Shown here: one piece after another, positions 6,255 to 6,265 of the stretch
Numbering within the stretch: the stretch's first letter is position 1
How the letters are laid out: each line of letters begins with the position of its first letter
Source of the DNA: Streptosporangiaceae bacterium
GTDB taxonomy: Bacteria > Actinomycetota > Actinomycetes > Streptosporangiales > Streptosporangiaceae
Direction of reading: 5' to 3'
Assembly: GCA_030052355.1 (NCBI GenBank)
Contig: JASIGS010000686.1
Span: 1-6,265 of the forward strand
Length of the DNA: 6,265 nt
Notes under the pieces: generated by a model
Database searches by the model: none
The model's input: the letters and a program-made list of their open reading frames with translations, nothing else
Told to the model about the DNA's origin: nothing
Translations under genes and position numbers: made by a program

Positions 6255-6265
6255 GCGCGTCTCGT

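Noticed and set aside
1..6265. CRISPR arrays, tRNA or rRNA genes, insertion sequences
   Set aside because: No regularly spaced repeats, tRNA-like folds, transposase motifs or terminal inverted repeats with target duplications were seen.

Overview
The window is GC-rich (about two-thirds G+C by eye), with strongly G/C-biased third codon positions and AGGAGG-type ribosome binding sites. This points to a high-GC actinomycete. The protein sequences resemble the actinobacterial branch of aerobic carbon monoxide dehydrogenases, but I cannot name a genus.

Layout. Bases 1-867 (minus strand, running off the left edge) encode a CoxM-type FAD subunit that starts with TTG and probably belongs to a second molybdenum hydroxylase lying to the left. 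Bases 868-960 are a 93-bp divergent spacer. Bases 961-1920 (plus) encode a LysR-type regulator. Bases 1921-2088 are a non-coding stretch with lower GC (near 50 % in its first 120 bases). It carries two similar perfect palindromes that fit the LysR-family T-N11-A operator pattern, a small stem-loop between them, and a possible promoter. Bases 2089-2370 hold a small unrecognised ORF (93 aa). Bases 2413-6254 hold a compact coxM-coxS-coxL operon with gaps of 2 and 15 bp. Only 11 bases follow coxL, so accessory genes (coxD, E, F, G or xdhC types) cannot be seen.

How the genes work together. CoxL carries the AYRCSFR active-site loop that marks form I, the CO-oxidising class, and the order M-S-L is also the form I order. 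Electrons from CO oxidation at the Mo-Cu site of CoxL would pass through the two [2Fe-2S] clusters of CoxS to FAD in CoxM, then to the respiratory chain. This supports growth or survival on CO, including trace CO. The LysR protein sits between the two sets of genes. It is a plausible regulator of the cox operon on its right, through the paired palindromes, and perhaps of the divergent CoxM-type gene on its left.

Most of the window is a recognisable aerobic CODH locus. The less ordinary items are the paired operator-like palindromes, the unrecognised small ORF between promoter and coxM, and the second, divergent CoxM paralogue.
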